Shown: positions 37,497 through 47,120 of the stretch, piece after piece | How the letters are laid out: every line of letters starts with the position of its first letter | Numbering within the stretch: the stretch's first letter is position 1 | Source: Legionella yabuuchiae | Lineage (GTDB): Bacteria; Pseudomonadota; Gammaproteobacteria; Legionellales; Legionellaceae | DNA: 64,000 nt | Reading direction: 5' to 3' | Assembly (NCBI RefSeq): GCF_900640115.1 | Contig: NZ_CAAAIW010000004.1 | Location: forward strand, 1-64,000 | Position numbers and translations under genes: made by a program | The notes under the pieces: model-generated | The model's input: only the letters and a program-made list of their open reading frames with translations | What the model was told of the DNA's origin: nothing | Databases searched by the model: none

Positions 37497-38579
37497 ATGC
37501 AAAATAGACCTTATAATTTTAGTGCGGGGCCTTCCATGCTTCCGGATGCCATTTTAAAGGAAGTGCAAGCTGAGTTATTAAATTGGCAGGGAAGTGGCAG
37601 GTCAGTCATGGAAATTGGCCATCGCACTGAAGCTATAAAATCATTAATGGATGAAACTGCGAGTGATTTAAGGGATCTGTTAAGTATTCCTTCAAAATAT
37701 CATATTTTATTTTTGCCAACACCTGCCCGTGCTCAGTTTTCAATGATTCCAATGAACCTACTTGCCAACGACACAGTAGGGGCTTATTGGATTTCTGGAA
37801 TTTGGTCCAAGCTTGCGTTTAAAGAAGCGGAAAAAATAGCGAAGGCCTATTGTGTTGGTAGTTCGGAAGTCAGTAATTTTACCCACACACCAGAATTCCA
37901 TCTGAATTCTGTTCCAGAACATACTGCGTATTTGTATTTCACGCCAAACGAAACCATCAATGGCGTGAAAATTCCAACCCCCTTTGTTCAAATGCCTTTG
38001 ATTGCGGATATGACCTCCTGTTTACTTACCGAGCCAATCAATGTGAGCGATTATGGGTTGATTTTTGCAGGCGCACAAAAGAACATTTCAATTCCTGGGT
38101 TAACCGTTGTGATCCTCCATCCAGACACTCTGCCCACACATCGGACGAAGCCGCTGCCAACAATGTTGGATTATCAAACACATATTGCTCACAAATCGCT
38201 TTACTCAACCCCGCCAGTATTCAATTGTTATATTGCTGGCAAAATGTTTAAGTGGATTAAGGCTCAAGGGGGAGTAGAAGCAATGTTTAAGATGAATCAA
38301 TTAAAATCTATACGATTATATGAATTTATTGATGCGTCTGATTTTTATGCGTGTCCTGTGACCGATGAAGCCCGTTCCATTGTCAATGTCTGTTTTAAAT
38401 TGACTAAGAGCGAGTTGGAAGACGATTTTTTAAGACAAGCTGAGCAACATGGTTTACATGCGTTAAAAGGGCATCGAACCGTTGGTGGTCTAAGAGCAAG
38501 TTTATACAATGCTATGCCCATGGAAGGAGTTGAAGCGTTAATTCATTTTATGCATCGATATGCTAAGGAACATTCGTGA
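37497..38579 (+). CDS. serC: phosphoserine aminotransferase
   Basis: The 360-aa PLP enzyme begins with YNFSAGPSMLPDAILKEVQ and has GSGRSVMEIGHRT near residue 32. The PLP Lys is in LIFAGAQKNISIPG (~residue 194), and the C-terminus reads GGLRASLYNAMPMEGVEAL. It makes phosphoserine for serine synthesis and may also act in pyridoxal phosphate synthesis. It lies between gyrA and aroA; the stop overlaps the GTG of aroA, so the two are coupled. The same gyrA-serC-aroA-cmk-rpsA order is common in gammaproteobacteria. Confidence 0.97.
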   Translation: MQNRPYNFSAGPSMLPDAILKEVQAELLNWQGSGRSVMEIGHRTEAIKSLMDETASDLRDLLSIPSKYHILFLPTPARAQFSMIPMNLLANDTVGAYWISGIWSKLAFKEAEKIAKAYCVGSSEVSNFTHTPEFHLNSVPEHTAYLYFTPNETINGVKIPTPFVQMPLIADMTSCLLTEPINVSDYGLIFAGAQKNISIPGLTVVILHPDTLPTHRTKPLPTMLDYQTHIAHKSLYSTPPVFNCYIAGKMFKWIKAQGGVEAMFKMNQLKSIRLYEFIDASDFYACPVTDEARSIVNVCFKLTKSELEDDFLRQAEQHGLHALKGHRTVGGLRASLYNAMPMEGVEALIHFMHRYAKEHS

Positions 38580-39886
38580 ACAATTCCTTTGACTTAATTA
38601 GTTATCCTGCTAATACCGTAACAGGTGATGTTACAGTACCTGGTGATAAATCCATTTCTCATCGTGCGATTATGCTGGGTTCTGTTGCTAAAGGGACAAC
38701 AACGATTAGTGGATTTCTTGATAGCGAAGATTGTTTAGCAACCGTAGCAGCTTTTCGATCCATGGGGGTTAATATTGAAGGCCCGGTCGATCAGAAAGTC
38801 GTGATTCAGGGGGTTGGTAAATATGGTCTTAAAAAGCCATCAGGCGTCATTGATTGTGGGAATTCAGGAACCACAATGCGGCTAATGGCAGGGTTATTAG
38901 CAGCGCAATCGTTTGATAGCGAACTGACAGGAGATAGTAGCTTATTAAAACGGCCTATGGAGCGTATCGCTCGTCCGTTAATGATGATGGGGGCTGGCAT
39001 CAAAACAAATGAGGGTAAACCGCCCGTTTCTGTCGAGGGTGGGCATACATTGCATGGGATTACTTACGAACTTCCGGAGGCAAGCGCCCAAGTTAAATCG
39101 TGCCTTTTATTAGCCGGTATGTATGCGCAAGGAGAAACTTGTGTCATTGAGACTGGAGTTACTCGGGATCATACTGAGCGAATGCTAACCACATTTTCTT
39201 ATCCGATTCAAAAGTTGGATAATGCCATCATGATTAATAACACCAGCGAATGCATGGGAACGGATATTATTGTGCCTGGTGATATTTCATCCGCTGCCTT
39301 TTTTATAGTTGCAGCAACGATTATTCCTGGAGCTGAATTATATATTCGCAATGTAGGGATTAACCCAACCCGTACTGGAGTTATCCAAATTTTACAAAGG
39401 ATGGGTGCAAATATTACCATCCTTAATAAACGATTGTGCGGGGAAGAATTGGTTGCTGATATACACGTTCGATACTCAGAATTAGAAGGGATTGATATTT
39501 CTGGTAACCTGGTTCCTCTTGCTATTGATGAGTTTCCTGCTATTTTTATTGCAGCTGCGAGCGCGAAAGGCCAAACGTTACTGCATGGCGCTAAAGAATT
39601 AAGATGCAAGGAAAGTGATCGTATTGCTGCGATGGCGGAAGGATTGTTGCGTTTAGGAATCGAGGCTCAACCACTTGAGGATGGAATTTTTATTAATGGT
39701 GGATCTCTTCAGGGGGGCGAGGTTGAGAGCTATCATGATCATCGGATTGCAATGGCATTTGCCATTGCTGGCGCTGTAGCTCGTGACCCTGTAAAAATTA
39801 AAGACTGCGCGAGCGTCGCTACGTCATTCCCATCGTTTGTGGAAATAGGAAATCAAATTAAACTTTCCCTAAAGCAATTATTTTGA
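38576..39886 (+). CDS. aroA: 5-enolpyruvylshikimate-3-phosphate synthase
   Basis: The 436-aa protein starts at GTG 38576, overlapping serC by 4 bp. Motifs include VPGDKSISHRAIMLGSVAKG, CGNSGTTMRLMAGLLA, RPMERIARPL, and KESDRIAAMAEGL and DHRIAMAFAIAG near the end. It joins shikimate-3-phosphate and PEP in the aromatic amino acid pathway. This enzyme also supplies chorismate, used by the UbiC encoded at 53.1 kb. Confidence 0.97.
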   Translation: MNNSFDLISYPANTVTGDVTVPGDKSISHRAIMLGSVAKGTTTISGFLDSEDCLATVAAFRSMGVNIEGPVDQKVVIQGVGKYGLKKPSGVIDCGNSGTTMRLMAGLLAAQSFDSELTGDSSLLKRPMERIARPLMMMGAGIKTNEGKPPVSVEGGHTLHGITYELPEASAQVKSCLLLAGMYAQGETCVIETGVTRDHTERMLTTFSYPIQKLDNAIMINNTSECMGTDIIVPGDISSAAFFIVAATIIPGAELYIRNVGINPTRTGVIQILQRMGANITILNKRLCGEELVADIHVRYSELEGIDISGNLVPLAIDEFPAIFIAAASAKGQTLLHGAKELRCKESDRIAAMAEGLLRLGIEAQPLEDGIFINGGSLQGGEVESYHDHRIAMAFAIAGAVARDPVKIKDCASVATSFPSFVEIGNQIKLSLKQLF

Positions 39887-39978
39887 ATGGATATTGCGCC
39901 ATAAGTTGCGCTTATTTGTGGAAAAATAATTATTTATCGTTTAATGAATGACAAACTATGTTTGGTACAGGATTTATT

Positions 39979-40674
39979 ATGCAAGAGCAACATGTCCCAG
40001 TTATTACTATTGACGGTCCAAGTGGAACCGGAAAAGGAACCATTAGCCTTAAACTGGCCCATTACTTAAATTGGAATTATTTGGATAGCGGAGCATTATA
40101 CCGTGTTCTAGCATTTGCTGCTGAAAAAAATGATATTGCGTTTGATGATGTTCCAGCCTTAGTCAAATTGGCGCTCGAACTGGATTTGCATTTTGAAATT
40201 AACGGTGATTTTCAAACTAAAACTTATCTGGATGATCGGGATATATCAAAAATAATACGCTCCGAATCATGTGGACAGAACGCGTCTAAGCTTGCTTCGA
40301 TTCAAGAAGTTAGAGAAGCATTATTAGAGCGCCAACGCGATTTTGCTAAGCCTCCTGGTTTAGTCACTGATGGTCGCGATATGGGGACCGTGGTATTTCC
40401 TAATGCAGATTTAAAACTATATTTATACGCAAGCGCTGAGGAAAGAGCCTTCCGTAGATATAAACAGTTGAAAGAGAAAGAAAATGATGTTAGCCTCGCG
40501 CAGGTTGTTGAAGAATTGCAAAAGCGGGACGAAAGGGATAAAAATCGTTCGCATTCGCCATTAAAACCGGCCGATGATGCGGTTTTAATTGATACAACAA
40601 GGCTAAATATTGCACAAGTGTTCGACAATGTATTACACTTAACAATACAGCGGTTTAAAAATCGCGATGAATAA
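39979..40674 (+). CDS. cmk: cytidylate kinase
   Basis: The 231-aa kinase has the P-loop ITIDGPSGTGKGTIS, the GALYRVLAFAA segment, TDGRDMGTVVFPNADLKLYLYAS and RDERDKNRSHSPLKPADDAV. It phosphorylates CMP and dCMP. The ATG at 39979 is chosen over 39958 because AGGA is seven bases upstream and the protein then begins just before the P-loop, as in relatives. It follows aroA by 92 bp and precedes rpsA by 167 bp. Confidence 0.96.
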   Translation: MQEQHVPVITIDGPSGTGKGTISLKLAHYLNWNYLDSGALYRVLAFAAEKNDIAFDDVPALVKLALELDLHFEINGDFQTKTYLDDRDISKIIRSESCGQNASKLASIQEVREALLERQRDFAKPPGLVTDGRDMGTVVFPNADLKLYLYASAEERAFRRYKQLKEKENDVSLAQVVEELQKRDERDKNRSHSPLKPADDAVLIDTTRLNIAQVFDNVLHLTIQRFKNRDE

Positions 40675-40767
40675 TTCAAACAATAAACGACAAATTTGCT
40701 CCTTCTGATAGCGGAATTAGCAAAAATAGTTTATTATTTGCTTTTTTGTGCAAAAAAATAGTCGAAA

Positions 40768-40783
40768 CGTACGTTTTTGTACG
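40768..40783 (+). promoter_or_regulatory. small hairpin in the rpsA leader
   Basis: CGTAC (40768-40772) pairs with GTACG (40779-40783) around a U-rich loop, within the leader before the rpsA start. E. coli S1 represses its own mRNA through leader hairpins; this could be the local counterpart. The stem is only 5 bp. Confidence 0.3.
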
Positions 40784-40841
40784 CATTGGGGGAAGAAGAG
40801 AGGATCTCTGATTCCATTTGTTTACTAAAGAGTTTATTAAC

Positions 40842-42518
40842 ATGTCTGAAAGTTTTAAAGAGCTATTTGAAAAAAGCATTGCAGGAGCCCAGTTTTATCC
40901 CGGAGCCATTATTAACGCTAAAGTCATCGATATCGATGATGATTATGTGACCTTGAATGCGGGTTTGAAATCTGAAGGTATCGTCGCCATTGAAGAATTT
41001 CAAGATAAAAATGGTGACTTGGAAATTAACGTAGGCGATACCGTTGAAGTGGCCTTAGATTCTGTAGAAGACGGCCACGGCGAAACCGTATTATCACGCG
41101 AAAAAGCGAAGCGCCAAGAAGCGTGGCGTAAATTGTCTAAGTGCCATGAAAATAATGAGACGGTTACTGGATTGATTTCTGGTAAAGTCAAAGGCGGCTT
41201 TACGGTTGAAATCGGCTCAATTCGTGCTTTCTTACCTGGCTCTTTAGTGGATGTCAGGCCTGTACGTGATCCTTCTTACCTAGAAGGTAAAGAACTTGAA
41301 TTCAAAGTCATTAAGATGGATCTGAAGCGCAATAACATCGTAGTTTCACGCCGCGCTGTTGTTGAAGAAGAAAGCAGTGCTGATCGTCAGGCGCTTCTTG
41401 AGTCGCTTCATGAAGGCCAAGTGCTGAATGGAATTGTTAAAAACCTAACCGACTATGGTGCATTTATTGACCTGGGCGGCATTGATGGCTTGTTGCATAT
41501 CACCGATATTTCCTGGAAACGTGTTAAGCATCCAAGTGAAGTCTTAAGCGTTGGGCAGGATGTTAAAGTTAAAGTATTAAGTTTTGATAGCGATAGAAAC
41601 CGAGTTTCATTGGGTATGAAACAACTTGGAAATGATCCTTGGGTTGATTTAGTTGAACGTTATCCTATCGGCAAACGATTGGAAGGAAAAGTGACCAACA
41701 TCACCGATTACGGCTGCTTTGTTGAAATCGAAGAGGGTGTGGAAGGCTTAGTTCACATGTCAGAAATGGATTGGACTAACAAAAACGTGCATCCAAGCAA
41801 AGTTGTTTCCGTTGGTGATGAAGTTGAAGTGATGGTTCTTGAAATTGATGAAGAACGTCGTCGAATTTCCTTAGGTATGAAGCAATGCGTGGGCAACCCA
41901 TGGCAAGAATTTGCAAGAACTCATAGCAAAGGTGAAAAAGTTAGCGGTAAAATTCGCTCAATTACCGATTTTGGTATCTTCATCGGCCTAGATGGGGATA
42001 TTGATGGCTTAGTACACTTGTCGGATATCTCTTGGGACGTTCCCGGCGAAGAAGCTGTAAAACAGTATAAGAAAGGTCAGGAGTTGGAAGCGGTTATTTT
42101 GGCAATCGATGCTGATCGCGAGCGTATATCACTTGGATTAAAGCAGCTTGAAAGTGATACATTCACGACCTACGTTGAAGAGCACGGCAAAGGTTCCGTT
42201 GTTACAGGTAAAGTAACCGCCGTTGATCCGAAATCTGTTGTGGTCGAATTGGCTGACGACATATTTGGAACAATCAGCGCCAGCGATTTATCTGAAGAAA
42301 AAGTCACTGATGCCACCGCCATAATTAAAGAAGGTGATGAGGTTGAAGCGAAAATCATCAATATTGATCGCAAAAATCGTAACATCAAACTTTCAGTGAA
42401 AGCTAAAGATGCGCAAGATCATGCTGAAGCCATTAAAAAGTACTCACGTACTGGTGAAGCTACAGCAACATTGGGCGACTTACTGAAAGAAAAAATGGCA
42501 TCAAAAGAGGACGAATAA
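40842..42518 (+). CDS. rpsA: 30S ribosomal protein S1
   Basis: The 558-aa protein contains six S1 RNA-binding domains, recognisable by repeated [19 protein letters not shown]-type segments and RRISLGMKQ-type domain ends. The start is set at ATG 40842 ([12 protein letters not shown]), eight codons inside the longest frame, because this matches the S1 N-terminus and family length (E. coli 557 aa). It unfolds mRNA leaders on the 30S subunit for initiation. A strong terminator follows 8 bp after the stop. Confidence 0.97.
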   Translation: MSESFKELFEKSIAGAQFYPGAIINAKVIDIDDDYVTLNAGLKSEGIVAIEEFQDKNGDLEINVGDTVEVALDSVEDGHGETVLSREKAKRQEAWRKLSKCHENNETVTGLISGKVKGGFTVEIGSIRAFLPGSLVDVRPVRDPSYLEGKELEFKVIKMDLKRNNIVVSRRAVVEEESSADRQALLESLHEGQVLNGIVKNLTDYGAFIDLGGIDGLLHITDISWKRVKHPSEVLSVGQDVKVKVLSFDSDRNRVSLGMKQLGNDPWVDLVERYPIGKRLEGKVTNITDYGCFVEIEEGVEGLVHMSEMDWTNKNVHPSKVVSVGDEVEVMVLEIDEERRRISLGMKQCVGNPWQEFARTHSKGEKVSGKIRSITDFGIFIGLDGDIDGLVHLSDISWDVPGEEAVKQYKKGQELEAVILAIDADRERISLGLKQLESDTFTTYVEEHGKGSVVTGKVTAVDPKSVVVELADDIFGTISASDLSEEKVTDATAIIKEGDEVEAKIINIDRKNRNIKLSVKAKDAQDHAEAIKKYSRTGEATATLGDLLKEKMASKEDE

Positions 42519-42526
42519 TCCTTACT

Positions 42527-42556
42527 AAAAAAAGCGTAGGTAACTACGCTTTTTTT
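42527..42556 (+). terminator. rho-independent terminator after rpsA
   Basis: The stem GCGTAG (42534-42539) and CTACGC (42544-42549) has a four-base loop. It is extended by an A-run on the left pairing with seven T on the right (42550-42556). It closes the gyrA-to-rpsA gene run. Confidence 0.92.
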
Positions 42557-42750
42557 ATGCTTATTATATTTACTGGATTTTGATAATTTTGATAATGTGA
42601 TTCCCACGAAAGCAAAAATCTTTCTTTCTAGCTAGAATAATGCCAGATGATAGATTAATAATATGACTTGATAGATTTTTAGAACTCCAAAAACTGCTAA
42701 AATCCAGATTTTGCCTGCAGAAATTTCTGGATAAAAATAAGGATTATTTA

Positions 42751-43041
42751 ATGCGGATATTAATGATTATCTTTTATCTGATATTAATTCTCTTTGGTGT
42801 CAGCTTTGCGGTGTTGAATGCAAAGCCAGTTCTCGTAAATTTTTATTTTTCCACCTTACAAATGCCCGTATCCGTTCTAATTACATTGACGCTTGGAGTG
42901 GGTGTTATTATTGGTGCTCTTTTATTGTTATCTAAATATTGGCGATTGAAATTAGAACATCATAAGTTAAAAAGCCAACTTAAACTGACTGAAAAAGAAA
43001 TTAAAAACTTACGTGCTATTCCGCTGAAAGATCAGCACTGA
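42751..43041 (+). CDS. lapA: LapA-like (DUF1049) inner membrane protein
   Basis: The 96-aa protein has two membrane helices (residues ~1-20 and ~40-63) and the DUF1049 pattern FAVLNAKPVLVNFYF between them, plus a C-terminal coiled-coil tail (LEHHKLKSQLKLTEKEIKNL). With LapB it forms the LPS assembly module that controls LpxC turnover in E. coli. It lies 138 bp before lapB, the standard pairing. Confidence 0.92.
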   Translation: MRILMIIFYLILILFGVSFAVLNAKPVLVNFYFSTLQMPVSVLITLTLGVGVIIGALLLLSKYWRLKLEHHKLKSQLKLTEKEIKNLRAIPLKDQH

Positions 43042-43179
43042 CTGGTCTGCTAATGTCCATCGATTAAACTAAGTTTAAAATCATCAGTTTAAACCATGGA
43101 ATGGCTAGTAACAATCAACATTTTAGGCGATACTGGCGGGGATTGCTGAATACGGTAAATGCTTCACGGGAGATCATTG

Positions 43180-44349
43180 ATGATTAATTTGTGGCCATTA
43201 TTACTGCCTGCCGCTGCTTGGTCTGGATGGTGGGTAGCAAACCGTAACGTTGCAAATAAACGTGCTGGCTCAGGCAATCATTTTTCCCGAGAATACGTCG
43301 TAGGCTTAAATTATTTATTAAATGAACAACCCGATAAAGCCGTGGATGTGTTTATTAAGCTACTCGAGGTCGATAGTGACACGGTAGAGACGCACTTAGC
43401 TTTAGGTAGCTTATTCCGAAGACGGGGAGAAGTTGATCGTGCCATACGTATCCATCAAAATTTAATCGCGAGACCGCAATTGAGTTTGCTGCAACGCAAA
43501 GAAGCATTAATGGCGTTAGGGCAGGATTATATGAGCGCGGGAGTATTTGACCGCGCTGAGCGTATCTTTACGGAAGTCGTTGAGCTTGGCGGAACTCGAG
43601 AAACAAGTAGTCTTCATGGCTTATTAGCCATTTATCAGCAAGAAAAAGCATGGGAAAAAGCACTAGACATCATCAGAAAGCTTGAAGATTCCACCGGCAA
43701 TAGCATGCATGCTCAGGCAGCACATTATTACTGTGAAATTGCGACGCAGTGTCTGAAGCAAGGGGCTTATGATAAAGCGTATTCCGCAATTAAACAGGCA
43801 TTTATAACGGATAAGCAATCCGTACGAGCGAGTTTAATGCTTGCCAATCTTGAAATAAAGAATGGACGTTATAAGCCAGCAATTAAAGCATTGAAACGCG
43901 TGCCCGAACAAGACCCTGAGTTTCTGACTGAAATCATTGAACCACTTGTACTGTGCTATCGCGAATTAAATGCTATGGCTGAATGCGTTTATTACCTGGA
44001 ACAAACGTTAACAGAGTTTCCACGTGCTTCCGTGATTTTTGTTGTGGGTGAATATTTACGTCATGAGAAAAATACTGACTATGCAATTGATTTTGTGTCA
44101 AATCAATTAAGTCGCCATCCATCTATTCGCGGATTAAATCGACTGATTTGTTGGCATTTGGAGTCCGCTCACGGCAAAGTTCGTGAAAAATTACAAATGT
44201 TATATGATATTACCAGTAAGTTTTTAGATAATAAACCAGTATATCGTTGTGGCCAATGTGGGTATGGAGGGAAACTGCTTCATTGGCAATGTCCAAGCTG
44301 TAAGCAGTGGGGTAGAATGAAGCCCATTCATGGTTTAGAAGGCGATTAG
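43180..44349 (+). CDS. lapB: LapB (YciM) LPS assembly TPR protein
   Basis: The 389-aa product from ATG 43180 (GGGAGA six bases upstream) has exactly the length of E. coli LapB; the ORF start at 43159 is rejected. An N-terminal membrane anchor (LWPLLLPAAAWSGWWVA) precedes about nine TPR helices. The C-terminal rubredoxin-like metal site has two CxxC pairs, YRCGQCGYGG and WQCPSCKQWG. In E. coli it helps FtsH degrade LpxC and so balances LPS with phospholipid. Confidence 0.95.
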   Translation: MINLWPLLLPAAAWSGWWVANRNVANKRAGSGNHFSREYVVGLNYLLNEQPDKAVDVFIKLLEVDSDTVETHLALGSLFRRRGEVDRAIRIHQNLIARPQLSLLQRKEALMALGQDYMSAGVFDRAERIFTEVVELGGTRETSSLHGLLAIYQQEKAWEKALDIIRKLEDSTGNSMHAQAAHYYCEIATQCLKQGAYDKAYSAIKQAFITDKQSVRASLMLANLEIKNGRYKPAIKALKRVPEQDPEFLTEIIEPLVLCYRELNAMAECVYYLEQTLTEFPRASVIFVVGEYLRHEKNTDYAIDFVSNQLSRHPSIRGLNRLICWHLESAHGKVREKLQMLYDITSKFLDNKPVYRCGQCGYGGKLLHWQCPSCKQWGRMKPIHGLEGD

Positions 44350-44406
44350 CGTTTTATTGTCACCCGCTTAACTTTATCTGCAATTAAAATAAACTCTGGA
44401 AGTAAT

Positions 44407-45114
44407 ATGACCCCGAAGCTCATTATTGCCCTCGATTATAATAATGAACGTAATGCCTTATCGTTTGTTGATCAATTGGATCCAGGTTCCATTGCTTTAA
44501 AAATTGGCAGTGAACTATACACCTATTTTGGTCCTGGACTGGTCAAAAAATTGGTGACGAAAGGATTTAAAGTATTTCTGGATTTAAAATTCCATGATAT
44601 TCCTAATACTGTCGCGGCTGCTTGTACAGCGGCTGCTGATCTTGGAGTTTGGATGCTGAATGTTCATGCTGCTGGTGGACTAAATATGATGAGAGTAGCC
44701 AAGCAAGCGCTTGATGGCTACGGCACTGACCGCCCACTATTGATTGCAGTGACGGTTCTTACGAGCATGGGCGAACAAGATCTTGCAGAGATAGGGGTAG
44801 TGACTCCAGTACAACAACAAGTGGTACGACTAGCGAAATTAGCGAACATGGCAGGACTTGATGGGGTTGTCTCATCAGCCCAAGAAGTCAAAGCCATTAA
44901 AGAAGCGTGTGGCTTAGAATTTCTTACCGTTACCCCTGGAATTCGACTAGCCTCTAATGGCCGAGATGATCAAGCTCGCATTGTTACTCCTGAGCACGCA
45001 TTACAAATTGGCAGTGACTTTCTTGTTGTGGGTCGCCCCATAACCCAGGCTGAACATCCTAATCAGGTTGTTAACGAGATTATTGCAACGTTAAGTCGGC
45101 CTAATCATGGATAA
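44407..45114 (+). CDS. pyrF: orotidine 5'-phosphate decarboxylase
   Basis: The 235-aa TIM barrel has the catalytic Lys-Asp array in VFLDLKFHDIPNTVAAAC (residues ~58-75), the substrate loop IIALDYNN at the start, and the phosphate site TPGIRLA and VVGRPIT. It makes UMP. It follows lapB after 57 bp, the usual order, and overlaps the UDG gene by 8 bp. Confidence 0.96.
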   Translation: MTPKLIIALDYNNERNALSFVDQLDPGSIALKIGSELYTYFGPGLVKKLVTKGFKVFLDLKFHDIPNTVAAACTAAADLGVWMLNVHAAGGLNMMRVAKQALDGYGTDRPLLIAVTVLTSMGEQDLAEIGVVTPVQQQVVRLAKLANMAGLDGVVSSAQEVKAIKEACGLEFLTVTPGIRLASNGRDDQARIVTPEHALQIGSDFLVVGRPITQAEHPNQVVNEIIATLSRPNHG

Positions 45115-45742
45115 GGCTTTAAAACAGTACTATTTGCAACAATTAGGCATTAAGCCTTGGATTTTGCGTAACCAAAATGACAGCGCCAGGAAGCTTCGTT
45201 TATTGGAAACTTCTGTTCAATCTTGTCAACAATGCAACTTACACAAATCTCGATCGCATACGGTATTTGCGCGAGGAAATTGTCAGGCTCAATTAATGAT
45301 CATTGGCGAAGCGCCGGCCTACCATGAAGACCAGCAAGGAATGCCGTTTGTGGGTAAAGCTGGGATGCTCTTAAATAAAATGTTAGACAGTGTGGGGTTT
45401 TTGCCAGAAGAAGTTTACATTACTAATGTCATAAAATGTCGCCCACCGAACAATCGAGATCCCGAAGCTATTGAGATTGAGGCGTGCAGTTCTTATCTTA
45501 GAGAACAAATCGAGCTGATAAATCCTGCGGTTATTTTGGGGGTAGGGAAATTTGCAGGACATTTTTTAGCGAATACTAAGAGTCCGCTAAATAAAATGCG
45601 CCAGAAGATTTATAAATACTGCGACAAGTCCGTATTAATTACGTTCCATCCCGCTTATCTTCTTCGAAATCCCATTGATAAAAAGAAAGCTTATTTAGAT
45701 CTGTTGAAGGTCAAACAGTTGCTAGAGCAACAAAGATGCTAA
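45107..45742 (+). CDS. family 4-type uracil-DNA glycosylase with Fe-S site
   Basis: The 211-aa protein has the family 4 motif A, IIGEAPAYHEDQQGMPFVGK, and motif B near ITFHPAYLLRN. The iron-sulfur Cys are expected in CQQCNLHK and in KCRPPNNRDPEAIEIEAC, so four Cys are placed as in family 4 enzymes. It removes uracil from DNA. The pyrF gene just before it shares 8 bp and the pseudopilin gene after it overlaps by 7 bp, so the three are one unit. Confidence 0.92.
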   Translation: MDKALKQYYLQQLGIKPWILRNQNDSARKLRLLETSVQSCQQCNLHKSRSHTVFARGNCQAQLMIIGEAPAYHEDQQGMPFVGKAGMLLNKMLDSVGFLPEEVYITNVIKCRPPNNRDPEAIEIEACSSYLREQIELINPAVILGVGKFAGHFLANTKSPLNKMRQKIYKYCDKSVLITFHPAYLLRNPIDKKKAYLDLLKVKQLLEQQRC

Positions 45743-46233
45743 CCTATCGCCTAAAAGCTAGCATTTTGAAAGATTACGGATACAGTTTGATTGAACTGTT
45801 AGTGGCCCTAGGCGTGGTGGCCGCAGTCTTATTAGCCGCAATTCCTTCCTTTCAAGGCGTGTACAAAAAAAATGCGTTGCAATTGCGAGTCATGGAAGTC
45901 AAACAAATCATTCGTTATGCACGATTTAAGGCTTTAACGGAAGGTAAAGAGTTAAGATTAATTCCCTTAAATCAGAACAATTGGTCACAGGGGATAAAGC
46001 TTATCGAAACATACTCAAAAGACAAAAATAATATTATTTCCTTACACGAATGGTCATGGAATTCTACATCCATTACTCTACAGTGGCATGGGTTTCAGTC
46101 AGAACACTTCGTTAGTTTCTCCCCCAGTATTGATGGCCATGTGGCTAATGGTTACTTTGAACTCAGCGATGGAATTCAAACCAGAAGACTTACTTTAAAT
46201 CGCATTGCAAGAGCAAAAGTTGAAGACCAGTAA
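45736..46233 (+). CDS. GspH/FimT-type pseudopilin
   Basis: The 165-aa protein has a prepilin leader ending at Gly before YSLIELLVALGVV, with the conserved Glu5 of type IV pilins and a hydrophobic helix VVAAVLLAAIPSF. The remainder is a short beta-rich domain. It is likely a minor pilin or a type II secretion pseudopilin processed by PilD. It has no pilus neighbours; it is joined to the UDG gene by overlap. A TA-flanked repeat begins at the stop. Confidence 0.85.
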   Translation: MLTYRLKASILKDYGYSLIELLVALGVVAAVLLAAIPSFQGVYKKNALQLRVMEVKQIIRYARFKALTEGKELRLIPLNQNNWSQGIKLIETYSKDKNNIISLHEWSWNSTSITLQWHGFQSEHFVSFSPSIDGHVANGYFELSDGIQTRRLTLNRIARAKVEDQ

Positions 46234-46396
46234 TATACCCATGATCGTTCAAAATGCGTGATTTAAGCTTTTTCTTTTTCGCCCTGCCGCATTTTAAAAA
46301 ACTCGTAAGGGAATGAGCCATTACTCGCTTTTAAAATGCGGCAGGAAAAAAAATAAAGGCGCCTAAAAACACGCTTTTTGAACGATCATGGGTATA
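46234..46396. repeat. TA-flanked nested palindrome with compensated arms
   Basis: The outer arms start CCCATGATCGTTC and end GAACGATCATGGG. The copy at 26075 has CCCGTG and CACGGG at the same place, so both arms changed together and pairing is kept. Inner arms around GCATTTTAAAA match the other copies. TA borders both ends. It begins right after the pseudopilin stop. Confidence 0.88.
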
Positions 46397-46559
46397 AACC
46401 AAGACCACCCTTCATTAACGTTTTATCAGCGTAGCCCCTAACATGGTGTCTCACAGACCTACCCAATCAACGCCTTCATTAGCTAAATTTTATAAGGTAA
46501 CCTCCGAAAATTCAAAAAACGACATTTTTAATTTGCCAAGATATTCATACATCAAAAAA

Positions 46560-46588
46560 TAGACATAAAGTATATAGAGCGTTAATAT
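46560..46588 (+). promoter_or_regulatory. probable sigma-70 promoter for the 134-aa unknown gene
   Basis: TAGACA at 46560-46565 and TAATAT at 46583-46588 are separated by 17 bases, and the ATG at 46617 is about 22 bases after the expected start site. An AGGGG Shine-Dalgarno lies between. The stretch 46397-46559 shows no other feature. Confidence 0.45.
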
Positions 46589-46616
46589 ATGGCAAATTTA
46601 AGTCAGGGGTCTATGT

Positions 46617-47021
46617 ATGAGAGCAGCAACAGCAGCAGAAGAAGAAAGAATATCTAGTAGTTTTTTGTTTGAAGGCATTCAATCTATTCCTAAAGCAGAA
46701 TGCAATGTATTAATAGGGGCCGCGATAAGCTTTGGCGCCTCCTTTATTAGTGGGCCTTTAGGATGGGGTATTGCTGTAGTGGCGACAGTTAATTATGCTC
46801 TTGAAAAGCCTCAACAAGATAACTTAGTTAAACAATATTATAATGAGGTTGCTCCTTACGGTTGGAGAGACGGAAGCGGGATCATTAAATATCATGAGGC
46901 TCGAATGCAAAAATATATTAAAGGATTTACTCATCCTTTTTTTCGTCAACCTGAAGAAATTCCTAATGAAAACTCTGGTGTCATTTATAATGCAGCAGGA
47001 TTAAGAATTTTTTGCGATTAA
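46617..47021 (+). CDS. hypothetical protein with one hydrophobic region
   Basis: The 134-aa product has AGGGG eight bases before its ATG. A glycine-rich hydrophobic stretch (LIGAAISFGASFISGPLGWG to VVATVNYAL, residues ~32-62) could form a membrane hairpin. The rest is polar, with YYNEVAPYGWRDGSGIIKYHEAR and a C-terminus ending RIFCD. No family is recognised. It sits alone with its own promoter in the accessory zone next to the OMP gene. A small secreted or membrane protein is possible; no signal peptide is clear. Confidence 0.6.
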   Translation: MRAATAAEEERISSSFLFEGIQSIPKAECNVLIGAAISFGASFISGPLGWGIAVVATVNYALEKPQQDNLVKQYYNEVAPYGWRDGSGIIKYHEARMQKYIKGFTHPFFRQPEEIPNENSGVIYNAAGLRIFCD

Positions 47022-47070
47022 ATTGTAAGATTTTTTTTATCAATGGCTCCTAAGGTGGGCTTGAATGAAT

Positions 47071-47098
47071 AAAAAACCCCGTAAAGTGCACGGGGTTT
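47071..47098 (-). terminator. terminator of the OMP gene
   Basis: AAACCCCG and CGGGGTTT form an 8-bp stem with a nine-base loop. Read on the minus strand, a T-run follows directly. It lies 23 bp past the OMP stop. It may also stop transcripts from the convergent 134-aa gene. Confidence 0.85.
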
Positions 47099-47120
47099 AA
47101 AAAGTGGCGAAGAAGCGAAA

